Shown one piece after another: positions 8,286 through 15,967 of a stretch of 64,000 bases of DNA. This DNA is from Cellulomonas sp. KH9 (GTDB lineage: Bacteria; Actinomycetota; Actinomycetes; Actinomycetales; Cellulomonadaceae). Every line of letters starts with the position of its first letter. Positions within the stretch are counted from its first letter, which is position 1. The stretch lies in assembly GCF_900114185.1 (NCBI RefSeq), contig NZ_FOSE01000003.1, forward strand, positions 620,001 through 684,000, read 5' to 3'. Made by a program: the position numbers and the translations under genes. The notes beneath the pieces are model-generated. The model did not search any database. It saw only the letters and a program-made list of their open reading frames with translations, and was not told where the DNA came from.

Positions 8286-8771
8286 TCAGCCCTGGAAGGG
8301 GCTGGCCGCCGTGATCTCGACCGGGATCTCACGGCCGTTGGGTGCCACGTACGACGTGGCGTCGCCCACCTTGTGCCCGTGGATCGCGGCACCGAGGGGC
8401 GAGGTGGGGGAGAAGACGTCGATGTCGGCGGTCCCGGCGATCTCGCGGGAGCCGAGCAGGAACGTCATCTCGTCGCCGGCGACGAGCGCCGTGACGACCA
8501 TCCCCGGCTCGACGACGCCGTCGTCGGGCGGCGTGCCGATCTGCACGTTGCGCAGCTTCGCCTGGAGCTCGCGGATGCGCGCCTCCTGCTTCGCCTGCTC
8601 CTCGCGGGCGGCGTGGTAGCCGCCGTTCTCCTTGAGGTCGCCCTCGTCACGCGCCGCGGCGATGCGGTCCGCGATCTCCTTGCGCCCGTCGGTCTGGAGG
8701 TGCGTCAGCTCCTCCGTGAGGCGGTCGTAGGCCTCCTGCGTCAGCCACGTGGCCGCAGTCGTGTCGGTCAC
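8286..8771 (-). CDS. greA: Transcription elongation factor GreA
   Basis: GreA inserts a coiled coil into the RNA polymerase secondary channel and triggers cleavage of backtracked RNA. The 161-residue protein has the usual two parts. An N-terminal antiparallel coiled coil spans about 10-80, with the acidic tip [30 protein letters not shown] at 40-49. An FKBP-like C-terminal domain runs from about 85 and includes the Ser-Pro-Leu-Gly-Ala-Ala-Ile segment. The GTG at 8771 is chosen because AAGGAAGGGAG lies just upstream and because GreA proteins begin at this point. A longer in-frame extension to 9026 is proline- and arginine-rich and unlike the family. A promoter-like TAGACT is found about 160 bases upstream. 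Confidence 0.96.
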   Translation of the reverse strand: MTDTTAATWLTQEAYDRLTEELTHLQTDGRKEIADRIAAARDEGDLKENGGYHAAREEQAKQEARIRELQAKLRNVQIGTPPDDGVVEPGMVVTALVAGDEMTFLLGSREIAGTADIDVFSPTSPLGAAIHGHKVGDATSYVAPNGREIPVEITAASPFQG

Positions 8772-8929
8772 GGTCGCTCCCTTCCTTGCCTGGGGTGGCC
8801 GCCCGTCCGGCGGCACGAGTGCCCACGGTCGTCGCCGACGTCCGGACGGCGCGGGGTGGGGCGGGAGCCTGCCACCGCGGTCGCGTCGACCTGACGTACG
8901 ACGCCGGACCGGGGGCGGCGTAAACGTAC

Positions 8930-8935
8930 AGTCTA
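8930..8935 (-). promoter_or_regulatory. -10 element upstream of greA
   Basis: On the minus strand TAGACT is followed by a small AT-richer stretch (TGTACGTTTAC) in otherwise very GC-rich sequence. It fits the actinobacterial TANNNT consensus. Transcription from here would give greA a leader of about 150 bases. No clear -35 box is visible. Confidence 0.5.
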
Positions 8936-9030
8936 CCCACCGTCCAGGACCTGGTGGGCCGGACGGGTGAGCGGCGACGTCGCCGCAGGTCGCGGGCCGG
9001 GTGGGGCGTGGTCGGACCGCGCGCACGGGC

Positions 9031-9435
9031 TCAGTCGACGGGTTCGCAGCCCTGCACGACTCCGGTGACCGCGAGCTCGACCGTCGGCACGGTCACGGTG
9101 ACCCGGCGCGTGCGCGTCTCGGCCGGCGGGACGTCCACGTCGAGCACCCCGACCTGCGCGTACGACGCCGCGAGCGCCTGCACCCGGCACGTCGCCCCGA
9201 CGCCCGGCGCGGTGGTGACGTCGAACGTGATCTCGGTGGAGCCGGGCCCGTCCACGCGGTACCCGACGTCCTGCCACTGGACGGGGTCCCGCAGGACGCC
9301 GCTGCCGATCCAGCCGAGCAGCAGCATGGCGCCCACCACCAGCACCGCCAGCGCCGCCCGCTGCAGGCGGCGCGTGGCGTCGGTGGGTTCCGGTCCGTAG
9401 CGCCCGACGGGCGGGCGGGGGGCCGGTGCGACCAC
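9031..9435 (-). CDS. DUF4307 single-pass membrane protein
   Basis: The 134-residue protein has a basic, proline-rich N-terminus of about 25 residues and one membrane helix at about 28-49. A predicted extracytoplasmic beta-rich domain has two cysteines, at about positions 83 and 129, which could form a disulfide. It matches DUF4307, a family of unknown function that sits divergent to mca across actinobacteria. Here the gap to mca is 123 bp. The same order with greA downstream is recalled for Mycobacterium (Rv1080c-Rv1081c-Rv1082). A tie to mycothiol metabolism is suggested by context only. Confidence 0.85.
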   Translation of the reverse strand: MVAPAPRPPVGRYGPEPTDATRRLQRAALAVLVVGAMLLLGWIGSGVLRDPVQWQDVGYRVDGPGSTEITFDVTTAPGVGATCRVQALAASYAQVGVLDVDVPPAETRTRRVTVTVPTVELAVTGVVQGCEPVD

Positions 9436-9558
9436 GGTGGTGCCTCCTGGTGCGTTGCGGTCCGCCGAGCGGTGTCTCGTGGACGTCCGTGCGGTACCTG
9501 CGGGCGGGGTGGGGGATCATTGTCTCTCGTCCCACGACCTGCCACGGAAGGATCCACG

Positions 9559-10446
9559 GTGACCTCGGAGCGGCTACGGCTCATGGCGGTGCACGCGCAC
9601 CCGGACGACGAGTCCAGCAAGGGTGCCGCGACCACTGCACGGTACGCCGCCGAGGGCGTCGACGTGCTGGTCGTGACGTGCACCGGCGGGGAGCGCGGCG
9701 ACGTGCTCAACCCGCACTACGGCCCGGCCCCCGTGGGGCTGGACGCGATGCGGGCCGTGCGCCGCGAGGAGATGGCCGCCGCCGCCGAGGCCCTGGGGGT
9801 GCGTCAGCACTGGCTGGGGTTCGTCGACTCCGGGCTCCCGGAGGGCGACCCGCTGCCGCCGCTGCCCGAGGGGTCGTTCGCGACCCTCCCGCTCGAGGAG
9901 GCGTCGGCCCCGCTGGTCGAGCTGGTCCGGGAGTTCCGGCCGCACGTGGTCACCACGTACGACCCGACGGGCGGGTACCCGCACCCCGACCACATCATGT
10001 GCCACCGCGTGGCGGTGGAAGCGTTCGAGGCCGCCGGCGACCCGGAGCGCTACCGCGGCCGCGGTGAGCCGTGGCAGCCCCTGAAGCTGTACTACAACCA
10101 CGGCTTCTCGCTCGCGCGGATGCGGGCCGTGCACGACGCGATCGTCGCGGCCGGCGGGGAGTCGCCGTTCAGCGACTGGATCGACTCGCGCCAGGCCCGT
10201 GAGGTGCCCGAGCGTGAGGTGACGACGCGCATCGAGTGCGCCGGGTACTTCGACCGGCGCGACGCGGCGCTGCGGGCGCACGCGACGCAGATCGACCCCG
10301 AGGGCTGGTTCTTCGCCGTCCCGCGCGAGGTCGAGCTGAAGACCTGGCGGGACGAGGAGTACGAGCTCGCGCAGTCCCGCGTCGAGACGACCCTGCCCGA
10401 GACCGACCTGTTCGCGGGGATCCGCGGGACGGAGCACGCACGATGA
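9559..10446 (+). CDS. mca: Mycothiol S-conjugate amidase
   Basis: Mca is a zinc amidase of the LmbE-like family that cleaves mycothiol S-conjugates to mercapturic acids and glucosaminyl-inositol, a detoxification step. The 295-residue protein shows the N-terminal zinc motif Ala-His-Pro-Asp-Asp-Glu (H14, D17) and the second Gly-Gly-Tyr-Pro-His-Pro-Asp-His segment at 138-145. The Tyr-Tyr-Asn-His segment near 178 and the long C-terminus favour Mca over the deacetylase MshB. The GTG at 9559 follows GGAAGGATCC. The stop overlaps the next start (ATGA). The gene implies that the organism makes mycothiol. Confidence 0.94.
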   Translation: MTSERLRLMAVHAHPDDESSKGAATTARYAAEGVDVLVVTCTGGERGDVLNPHYGPAPVGLDAMRAVRREEMAAAAEALGVRQHWLGFVDSGLPEGDPLPPLPEGSFATLPLEEASAPLVELVREFRPHVVTTYDPTGGYPHPDHIMCHRVAVEAFEAAGDPERYRGRGEPWQPLKLYYNHGFSLARMRAVHDAIVAAGGESPFSDWIDSRQAREVPEREVTTRIECAGYFDRRDAALRAHATQIDPEGWFFAVPREVELKTWRDEEYELAQSRVETTLPETDLFAGIRGTEHAR

Positions 10447-10814
10447 ACACGCTGGTGGCGACCGCACTGGTCGCCGGGGTCCACTGGTCCCAGCGGCTGC
10501 CGGGCCCGACGATCGAGAGCCCCGAGGAGGGGTCCCCGGGGTTCGCGGGGTTCGTCGCGACCTTCCTGCTGGCCGTCGCGATCATCGCGCTCGCGGTGTC
10601 CTTCTCGCGGCGCATGCGGCGCGCGACGCACCGTGAGCGGCTGCGCGAGGCCGCCGGCGAGGGCACGGTCGACGGGACGACGTCCGACGCGGCACGGTCC
10701 GACGCGGCGACGTCCGGCGCGGTGACGTCCGACGCGGCGGCCCCCGGGCGCAGCACCACGGGTGACGTCGGCGACCCGCCGGCCGCGCCCGGCGTGCCCA
10801 CGCCCGGACGATGA
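10443..10814 (+). CDS. Small membrane protein with pentapeptide repeats
   Basis: This 123-residue product has a short N-terminal segment and one strong membrane helix at about 36-54 (Phe-Leu-Leu-Ala-Val-Ala-Ile-Ile). A basic patch (Arg-Arg-Met-Arg-Arg) follows, suggesting a cytosolic C-terminus. The tail contains four imperfect five-residue repeats around Thr-Ser-Asp-Ala-Ala, encoded by 10680-10739, and then a proline-rich end. It overlaps mca by four bases and the hydrolase gene by four bases. Its place corresponds to the small membrane gene Rv1083 next to mca in Mycobacterium, as I recall it. No function is recognised. Confidence 0.75.
   Translation: MNTLVATALVAGVHWSQRLPGPTIESPEEGSPGFAGFVATFLLAVAIIALAVSFSRRMRRATHRERLREAAGEGTVDGTTSDAARSDAATSGAVTSDAAAPGRSTTGDVGDPPAAPGVPTPGR
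10680..10739 (+). repeat. Coding tandem repeat, four 15-bp units
   Basis: Four 15-base units encode [15 protein letters not shown] and Thr-Ser-Asp-Ala-Ala in the C-terminal tail of the small membrane protein. Copy number could vary between strains by slippage without a frameshift. Confidence 0.85.
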
Positions 10815-11656
10815 GCGACCGCCCGGCGCCGCCGCAGCGCCCGGCGGTGCGGGTGACCGTGGCGCAGCTGCAGGTCGGCCCGGACCGGGTCGCGAACCTG
10901 CTGGCCGCGCAGGACGCGCTGCGCACGGCGGCGCGAGCGCGTGCCGACGTCGTGGTGCTGCCGGAGTACGCCTCCGCCTACGACCCGCGCGGGGTGGGCG
11001 TGGACCTCGCCGAGCCGCTGGACGGCCCCTTCGTCGGGGCGCTGCGTCAGGCGGCCGCGCGGCACGGGCTCGCCGTGGTGGCCGGGACGACGCTGCCGGA
11101 CGGCGCCCCCGGGCCCGACGGGCGGCCGCGGGCCGTCAACGCGGTCGTCGCCGTGGACGCCACGGGCGACGTCGTCGGCGTGTACCGCAAGGTCCACCTC
11201 TACGACGCGTTCGGGCACCGGGAGTCGGACCGCCTGGCCCCGGGCCCGGTCGACGCCCCGCCGCTCGTGCTCGACGTGGCGGGGCTGCGGTTCGGCGTCC
11301 TGACCTGCTACGACCTGCGCTTCCCGGAGTCCGCGCGGCGCGTCGTCGACGCCGGCGCGGACGTCCTCGTGGTGCCCGCGGCGTGGGTGGCGGGCGACCT
11401 GAAGGCCCTGCACTGGCGCACCCTCGCGGTGGCGCGCGCCATCGAGAACACCGCCGGCGTCGTCGCGGTCGGGCAGGCCGGCACGGGCGTCGTGGGGCGC
11501 TCGCTGGTCGTGGGGCCCGACGGGGTCGTGGGCCTGGAGCTGGACGGGACGCCGCAGGTGCGGACCGTCGACCTGGACGCGGCCGCGCTGCGGGCGGTCC
11601 GCGAGCGCGACCCCTCGCTGGCCAACCGCCGCTACGCGGTGGTCCCCCGGGCCTGA
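10811..11656 (+). CDS. Carbon-nitrogen hydrolase (nitrilase superfamily)
   Basis: The 281-residue protein has the Glu-Lys-Cys triad of nitrilase-fold amidases: E52 in Leu-Pro-Glu-Tyr, K127 in Tyr-Arg-Lys-Val-His-Leu, and C166 in Leu-Thr-Cys-Tyr-Asp-Leu-Arg-Phe-Pro-Glu. The His-Leu-Tyr-Asp-Ala-Phe-Gly segment after the lysine is like Nit2/omega-amidase and NitFhit branches. Likely substrates are small linear amides or deaminated glutathione-like compounds. Overlap with the small membrane gene and mca makes a role in processing thiol-derived metabolites an attractive but unproven idea. Confidence 0.88.
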   Translation: MSDRPAPPQRPAVRVTVAQLQVGPDRVANLLAAQDALRTAARARADVVVLPEYASAYDPRGVGVDLAEPLDGPFVGALRQAAARHGLAVVAGTTLPDGAPGPDGRPRAVNAVVAVDATGDVVGVYRKVHLYDAFGHRESDRLAPGPVDAPPLVLDVAGLRFGVLTCYDLRFPESARRVVDAGADVLVVPAAWVAGDLKALHWRTLAVARAIENTAGVVAVGQAGTGVVGRSLVVGPDGVVGLELDGTPQVRTVDLDAAALRAVRERDPSLANRRYAVVPRA

Positions 11657-11664
11657 GCCGGCGG

Positions 11665-11704
11665 GACCGGCGGCCCGGACCAGGCCCGCCGGTCGGCCGG
11701 GGCG
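11665..11704. terminator. Hairpin between the convergent hydrolase and hemolysin III genes
   Basis: Arms GACCGGCGG (11665-11673) and CCGCCGGTC (11696-11704) are perfect and enclose a 22-base loop. They lie in the 58-base space between two converging stop codons. No U-tract follows, as is common in high-GC actinobacteria. Confidence 0.5.
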
Positions 11705-11714
11705 GGACGAGCGG

Positions 11715-12494
11715 TCAGGCGAGGCGGGACACCGCGATCGCGACGGCCACGAAGTGGCAGCCGTAGCCGACCACCGTGAGCGCGTGGAAGATCTCGTGGA
11801 ACCCGAACCAGCGCGGGCTGGGGTTGGGGCGCTTCATGCCGTAGACGATCGCGCCGACGGTGTACGCCAGGCCGCCGACGGCGATGAACCAGACGATCGT
11901 CGGGCCGCCGGTCTGCCAGAACTGCGGGAAGTACCCCACGGCGACCCAGCCGAGCGCGAGGTAGATCGGCACGTAGACCCACCGGGGCGCGCCGAGCCAG
12001 AAGATCCGCGCCAGCATGCCCACGACCGCGCCGGACCAGACGATGACCAGCAGCGTGCGGGCGGTCGCCGGGGGCAGCAGCAGCACCGCGAGCGGCGTGT
12101 AGGTGCCCGCGATGATGAGGAAGATGTTGGTGTGGTCCAGGCGCCGCAGCAGCGCCGCCGTCCGCGGGGACCAGGTGCCGCGGTGGTACACCGCGCTGGT
12201 GCCGAACAGCAGGACGGCGGTGACCCCGAAGACGGCCGTCGACCAGCGGGCCGCGGGGGTGGGGGACATGGCCACCAGGACGACGGACGCGACGAGGGCG
12301 ATCGGGGCGACACCGGCGTGGATCGCGCCGCGCAGGCGGGGCTTGACGGCCTCGACCGCGGCCTCGACGGCGTCGCCGACCGCGTCCGCCGCACGGGCGA
12401 CGGGTCCGGGCTCGTGCGCGTCGTCGGCGGGTGTGCCGGAGGGCGCGGGGGCAGGCCGGGAGGGGTGCTGACCGGGTGCCGGGTGAGTGCTCAT
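11715..12494 (-). CDS. Hemolysin III / PAQR family membrane protein
   Basis: The 259-residue protein has a 50-residue acidic, proline-rich cytosolic N-terminus and then seven membrane helices. The PAQR hallmarks are present: Ser-Ala-Val-Tyr-His near residue 100, Asp-His-Thr-Asn-Ile near 120, and Phe-His-Glu-Ile-Phe-His near the C-terminus. These His, Asp and Ser residues form a metal-binding hydrolase-like site in the family. Bacterial members are linked to membrane fluidity control rather than to hemolysis. It is divergent from the prenyl transferase gene, the same pair as Rv1085c-Rv1086 in Mycobacterium. The ATG at 12494 lacks a strong ribosome-binding site. The shared 148-bp gap contains a repeated GTTACG motif. 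Confidence 0.9.
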   Translation of the reverse strand: MSTHPAPGQHPSRPAPAPSGTPADDAHEPGPVARAADAVGDAVEAAVEAVKPRLRGAIHAGVAPIALVASVVLVAMSPTPAARWSTAVFGVTAVLLFGTSAVYHRGTWSPRTAALLRRLDHTNIFLIIAGTYTPLAVLLLPPATARTLLVIVWSGAVVGMLARIFWLGAPRWVYVPIYLALGWVAVGYFPQFWQTGGPTIVWFIAVGGLAYTVGAIVYGMKRPNPSPRWFGFHEIFHALTVVGYGCHFVAVAIAVSRLA

Positions 12495-12525
12495 CGGAGG
12501 CTGTGACCGCTTTCGTCCGCCGGAA

Positions 12526-12546
12526 GTTACGTCACCGTAGGTTACG
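12526..12546. promoter_or_regulatory. Repeated GTTACG motif between hlyIII-like and cis-prenyl transferase genes
   Basis: GTTACG occurs at 12526-12531 and again at 12541-12546, with TCACCGTAG between them. The 21-base block is AT-richer than its surroundings. It lies about 30 bases upstream of the hemolysin III start and 95 bases from the other start, where an operator or a promoter core would be expected. Confidence 0.4.
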
Positions 12547-12642
12547 CCCGACGGGGGTGACACCGGGACCACACGCCACCGCGGTCCCGCGACGGCGAGT
12601 ACCGTGGTCGGGTCCGACGTCCCGCCCCCGGGGAGGCTTCGC

Positions 12643-13404
12643 GTGCGCCTGCCGCACCCGCTGTACGGCCTGTACGAGCGACGGCTCGCCGCATCGCTCG
12701 ACCCGGAGCAGGTGCCGCGCCACGTCGGGGTCATCCTCGACGGCAACCGGCGCTGGGCGCGCGGCAGCGGTCTCTCGTCGGCGACGGGGCACCGCCGCGG
12801 TGCGGACAAGATCAGCGACCTGCTGGAGTGGAGCGAGGACGTCGGCGTCGAGGTCGTGACGCTCTGGATGCTCTCCACGGACAACCTCGCGCGCGACCCC
12901 GCGGAGCTCGAGGGTCTGCTGCGGGTCATCGAGGACGTCGTCGGGGAGCTGGCGGCCGAGCGCCGCTGGCGCATCCAGGCGGTCGGGGCGCTCGACATGC
13001 TGCCGGACCGCACCGCGGCCGCGCTGAAGGCGGCGCAGGACGCGACGGCCGACGTCGTGGGCCTGCACGTCAACGTGGCGGTCGGCTACGGCGGGCGCCG
13101 CGAGATCGCCGACGCCGTGCGCTCGTTCCTGCGCATGCACGCCGAGGCGGGCTCCAGCCTGGACGAGCTGGCGGAGGCGTTCGACGTCGAGCACATCGCC
13201 CAGCACCTGTACACCAAGGGCCAGCCGGACCCGGACCTGGTCATCCGCACGTCCGGGGAGCAGCGCCTGGGCGGGTTCCTGCTGTGGCAGAGCGCCCACT
13301 CGGAGTTCTACTTCTGCGAGGCGTACTGGCCGGACTTCCGGCGCGTCGACTTCCTGCGCGCCGTGCGCGCCTACAGCCAGCGCGAACGCCGGCTGGGTCG
13401 CTGA
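12643..13404 (+). CDS. uppS: Isoprenyl (cis-prenyl) transferase, UppS family, short-chain type
   Basis: Cis-prenyl transferases add isopentenyl units to allylic diphosphates. The 253-residue protein has the catalytic Asp33 in Val-Ile-Leu-Asp-Gly-Asn-Arg-Arg-Trp-Ala-Arg and the C-terminal Arg-Thr-Ser-Gly-Glu-Gln-Arg and Tyr-Phe-Cys-Glu segments. Length and place beside hemolysin III fit the Z-farnesyl diphosphate synthase Rv1086 rather than the undecaprenyl enzyme, but product length cannot be read from the sequence. The GTG at 12643 is chosen because GGGAGG ends six bases upstream. An in-frame GTG at 12604 would add 13 residues. Confidence 0.92.
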   Translation: MRLPHPLYGLYERRLAASLDPEQVPRHVGVILDGNRRWARGSGLSSATGHRRGADKISDLLEWSEDVGVEVVTLWMLSTDNLARDPAELEGLLRVIEDVVGELAAERRWRIQAVGALDMLPDRTAAALKAAQDATADVVGLHVNVAVGYGGRREIADAVRSFLRMHAEAGSSLDELAEAFDVEHIAQHLYTKGQPDPDLVIRTSGEQRLGGFLLWQSAHSEFYFCEAYWPDFRRVDFLRAVRAYSQRERRLGR

Positions 13405-13437
13405 GGCGCGTCGGTCGTCCAGGTGAACGGCGTGTGA

Positions 13438-13493
13438 CGATTCGCGTGTCGTGACCCGATTCGCGGCGTCGCGGATGTGATGCGGGTTACGGT
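13438..13493 (+). promoter_or_regulatory. Candidate promoter/operator region of the PhoH gene
   Basis: CGATTCGCG is directly repeated at 13438-13446 and 13457-13465, a 19-base step, followed by a TACGGT (13488-13493) that fits a TANNNT -10. The 279-bp gap between 13404 and 13684 holds no RNA gene that I recognise. From this -10 the leader would be about 185 bases. It contains the palindrome GGAGCATGCGCTCC (13537-13550) and a GGCC-rich hairpin. Confidence 0.35.
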
Positions 13494-13683
13494 CTGGGCA
13501 ACGGACGACACCCGTCGTCCCGGGAGGTCAGCCCATGGAGCATGCGCTCCGGGAGGAGGGCCGGTCCCGGCCCTCGGCCGGCCGACCCCGTCCCGCCGCC
13601 GACGGCCGACCCGCGTGCGCGCCAGCGCCCCGAGTCGTCCGACGGCGCCCAGACCGGCACCGACGCGCCGAGGGGAGCCTGCC

Positions 13684-15069
13684 GTGGACCACATCTCGCA
13701 GCAGCAGCACGACGAGGGCACCGCACCTGCGACGGGCGGTCCGGCCGTCCGCCTGACGTACGTCCTGGACACGTCGGTCCTGCTGTCCGACCCCCACGCG
13801 ATCCGGCGGTTCGCCGAGCAGGACGTCGTCCTGCCGGTCGTCGTCATCACCGAGCTCGAGGCCAAGCGCCACCACCCGGAGCTCGGCTACTTCGCCCGCA
13901 GCGCGCTGCGTCTGCTGGACGACCTGCGCGTCGAGCACGGGCGGCTGGACGCCGCCGTCCCGGTCACCGAGCAGGGCGGCACCCTGCGCGTCGAGCTCAA
14001 CCACGTGGACCCGTCCGTGCTGCCCGCGGGCTTCCGCCTGGGGGACAACGACACGCGCATCCTCGCGGTCGCCGCCAACCTGGCGGCCGAGGGGCAGCAG
14101 GTGGTCGTCGTGTCCAAGGACCTGCCGATGCGCGTCAAGGCGTCGGCCGTGGGGCTGCCGGCCGAGGAGTACCGCGCCGAGCTGGCCGTGGACTCCGGGT
14201 GGACGGGCATGGACGCGGTCGACCTGTCCGAGCAGCAGATGGCCGACCTGTGGGAGCACGAGTCGGTCGCGCTGGCCGACGTCGTCACCGGCACCTCGGC
14301 GCTCGCGGGCGGTGCGAGCGACCTGCCGTGCCACACCGGTCTGGTGCTGCACTCCCCGCGCGGGTCGGCGCTCGGCCGCGTCACGGCCGACAAGCACGTG
14401 CAGCTGGTGCGCGGCGACCAGGACGTGTTCGGGGTGCACGGCCGCTCGGCCGAGCAGCGCATCGCGATCGACCTGCTGCTCGACGAGGAGATCGGCATCG
14501 TCTCGCTGGGCGGTCGCGCCGGCACCGGCAAGTCGGCGCTCGCCCTGTGCGCCGGCCTGGAGGCCGTGCTCGAGCGGCGGCAGCACCGCAAGGTCATGGT
14601 CTTCCGCCCGCTGTACGCGGTCGGGGGCCAGGACCTGGGGTACCTGCCCGGCTCCGAGGCCGAGAAGATGAACCCCTGGGCGCAGGCCGTCTTCGACACG
14701 CTCGGCGCCCTGGTCAGCAAGGAGGTGGTCGAGGAGGTGCTCGACCGCGACCTGCTGGAGGTGCTGCCGCTCACGCACATCCGCGGCCGGTCGCTGCACG
14801 ACGCGTTCGTGATCGTCGACGAGGCGCAGTCCCTCGAGCGCAACGTCCTGCTGACCGTGCTCTCGCGCATCGGGCAGTCGTCGCGGGTGGTGCTGACGCA
14901 CGACGTCGCCCAGCGCGACAACCTGCGGGTGGGTCGGCACGACGGGGTGGCGGCCGTGATCGAGGCGCTCAAGGGGCACCCGCTGTTCGCCCACGTGACG
15001 CTCACGCGGTCCGAGCGGTCGCCGGTGGCGGCACTGGTCACGGAGCTGTTCGAGGGCATCGAGGCCTGA
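13684..15069 (+). CDS. phoH2: PIN domain-PhoH fusion ATPase (PhoH2 type)
   Basis: The 461-residue protein joins an N-terminal PIN RNase domain to a C-terminal PhoH ATPase. PIN acidic residues are visible at D29 (Leu-Asp-Thr-Ser-Val-Leu), E57, D121/D123 (Gly-Asp-Asn-Asp-Thr-Arg) and D146 (Ser-Lys-Asp-Leu). The PhoH part has Walker A Gly-Gly-Arg-Ala-Gly-Thr-Gly-Lys-Ser at 276-284 and Walker B ending in Asp-Glu-Ala-Gln at 379-382. Mycobacterial PhoH2 is reported as an ATP-dependent RNA-unwinding RNase. The GTG at 13684 follows AGGGGAG at six bases. The frame is open upstream to 13477, but that extension is low-complexity. A strong hairpin follows the stop. Confidence 0.93.
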   Translation: MDHISQQQHDEGTAPATGGPAVRLTYVLDTSVLLSDPHAIRRFAEQDVVLPVVVITELEAKRHHPELGYFARSALRLLDDLRVEHGRLDAAVPVTEQGGTLRVELNHVDPSVLPAGFRLGDNDTRILAVAANLAAEGQQVVVVSKDLPMRVKASAVGLPAEEYRAELAVDSGWTGMDAVDLSEQQMADLWEHESVALADVVTGTSALAGGASDLPCHTGLVLHSPRGSALGRVTADKHVQLVRGDQDVFGVHGRSAEQRIAIDLLLDEEIGIVSLGGRAGTGKSALALCAGLEAVLERRQHRKVMVFRPLYAVGGQDLGYLPGSEAEKMNPWAQAVFDTLGALVSKEVVEEVLDRDLLEVLPLTHIRGRSLHDAFVIVDEAQSLERNVLLTVLSRIGQSSRVVLTHDVAQRDNLRVGRHDGVAAVIEALKGHPLFAHVTLTRSERSPVAALVTELFEGIEA

Positions 15070-15085
15070 GCGTCCGACGCCCGTC

Positions 15086-15116
15086 GCGGGCCGGGTCCCT
15101 TCGGGGCCCGGCCCGC
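15086..15116 (+). terminator. TTCG-capped hairpin after the PhoH gene
   Basis: Arm 15086-15099 pairs with 15104-15116 over 13 base pairs with a single bulged T, capped by a TTCG tetraloop. It starts 16 bases after the PhoH stop. This is one of the most stable stems in the window. Confidence 0.75.
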
Positions 15117-15151
15117 GGCGCGTCGTGGGGCACCCGTCGGTCGTCCCCCGG

Positions 15152-15190
15152 TGGACCGGACAGTGGTCCGGGCGTAATGTTCCGCGCGGA
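15152..15190 (+). promoter_or_regulatory. Promoter of the padR gene with a palindrome at the start site
   Basis: TGGACC (15152-15157) and TAATGT (15175-15180) are spaced by 17 bases and look like -35 and -10 boxes. The perfect palindrome TCCGCGCGGA (15181-15190) covers the expected transcription start. GGACC (15153-15157) and GGTCC (15165-15169) form a second inverted repeat inside the spacer. Either could be the PadR binding site, giving autorepression. Confidence 0.5.
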
Positions 15191-15228
15191 GTAGGACGAA
15201 GCTCACGGGTCGGAGCGGGGGTGCGGGG

Positions 15229-15858
15229 ATGGCGGGCGAGCCGAGCGCGGTCGCGGTGCTCGTCCTCGGGCTGCTCGACGAGCGGCCCCGTCACCCCTAC
15301 GACGTCTTCACCACGCTCGTCGAGCGGGGCGACGCCCGCCTCGTGCGGGTGAACCCCGGTGCCGTCTACCACGCGGTGCAGCGGCTCGAGCGCGACGGCC
15401 TGGTCGAGGCGGTCGGCACCGAGCGCTGCGGCAACCGGCCCGAGCGCACCACCTACTCCGTCACACCCGCCGGGCGGGCGGCCCTGGGACGCGCCGTCAC
15501 GGCGTACCTCGCCGACCACCGCCCCGCCTACGCGGACTTCCCCGTGGGCCTGGCGCACGCACCCAGCCTCCCCGGCGACGAGGTGGCCGCCGCGCTGGCC
15601 GTGCGCCGCGACCGGGAGGCGGCGCGGCTCGCCGACCTGCGGACCCGCCTCGGCGAGGTGCTCACCCTCGGCCTGCCCCGCCGGTTCGTCCTCGACGGGG
15701 AGCGCGAGCTCGCGCTGCTCGAGCGCGAGGTGGCCTGGCTGGACGAGGTGCTGCGCGACCTCGCCGACGGCACCCTCACCTGGGGCGGCCCACCGCCCGA
15801 CGACTTCCTGGCCGCGCGCGAGCGCCGCCGGGCCCCGGTCGACGCGCACCCGGGCTGA
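15229..15858 (+). CDS. PadR family transcriptional regulator
   Basis: The 209-residue protein has a PadR winged-helix domain at about 1-85, including the conserved Pro-Tyr-Asp near the first helix, Gly-Ala-Val-Tyr-His-Ala-Val-Gln-Arg-Leu and Tyr-Ser-Val-Thr-Pro-Ala-Gly. A C-terminal region of about 100 residues with long helices (about 125-180) is the usual dimerisation part. PadR proteins are repressors released by phenolics or drugs. The gene lies 109 bases upstream of an MFS drug exporter on the same strand, a classic regulator-pump pair. The ATG at 15229 follows GGAGCGGGG. Confidence 0.9.
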   Translation: MAGEPSAVAVLVLGLLDERPRHPYDVFTTLVERGDARLVRVNPGAVYHAVQRLERDGLVEAVGTERCGNRPERTTYSVTPAGRAALGRAVTAYLADHRPAYADFPVGLAHAPSLPGDEVAAALAVRRDREAARLADLRTRLGEVLTLGLPRRFVLDGERELALLEREVAWLDEVLRDLADGTLTWGGPPPDDFLAARERRRAPVDAHPG

Positions 15859-15967
15859 GCCCGCGCCGTCCGCACCCCACGCCGACGTCGCCCCGGCGAC
15901 CGCCGCACCGCACCCCGTACCCCCGCCCTGCCCGCACCCGACCGGGCGCCCCAGACCGGAGCACGTC

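Noticed and set aside
13535..13756. A 73-codon frame starting behind GGGAGG upstream of phoH2
   Set aside because: The peptide is Arg/Ala/Pro-rich and overlaps the phoH2 start in another frame. It is kept only as a possible leader frame in the findings, not annotated as a gene.
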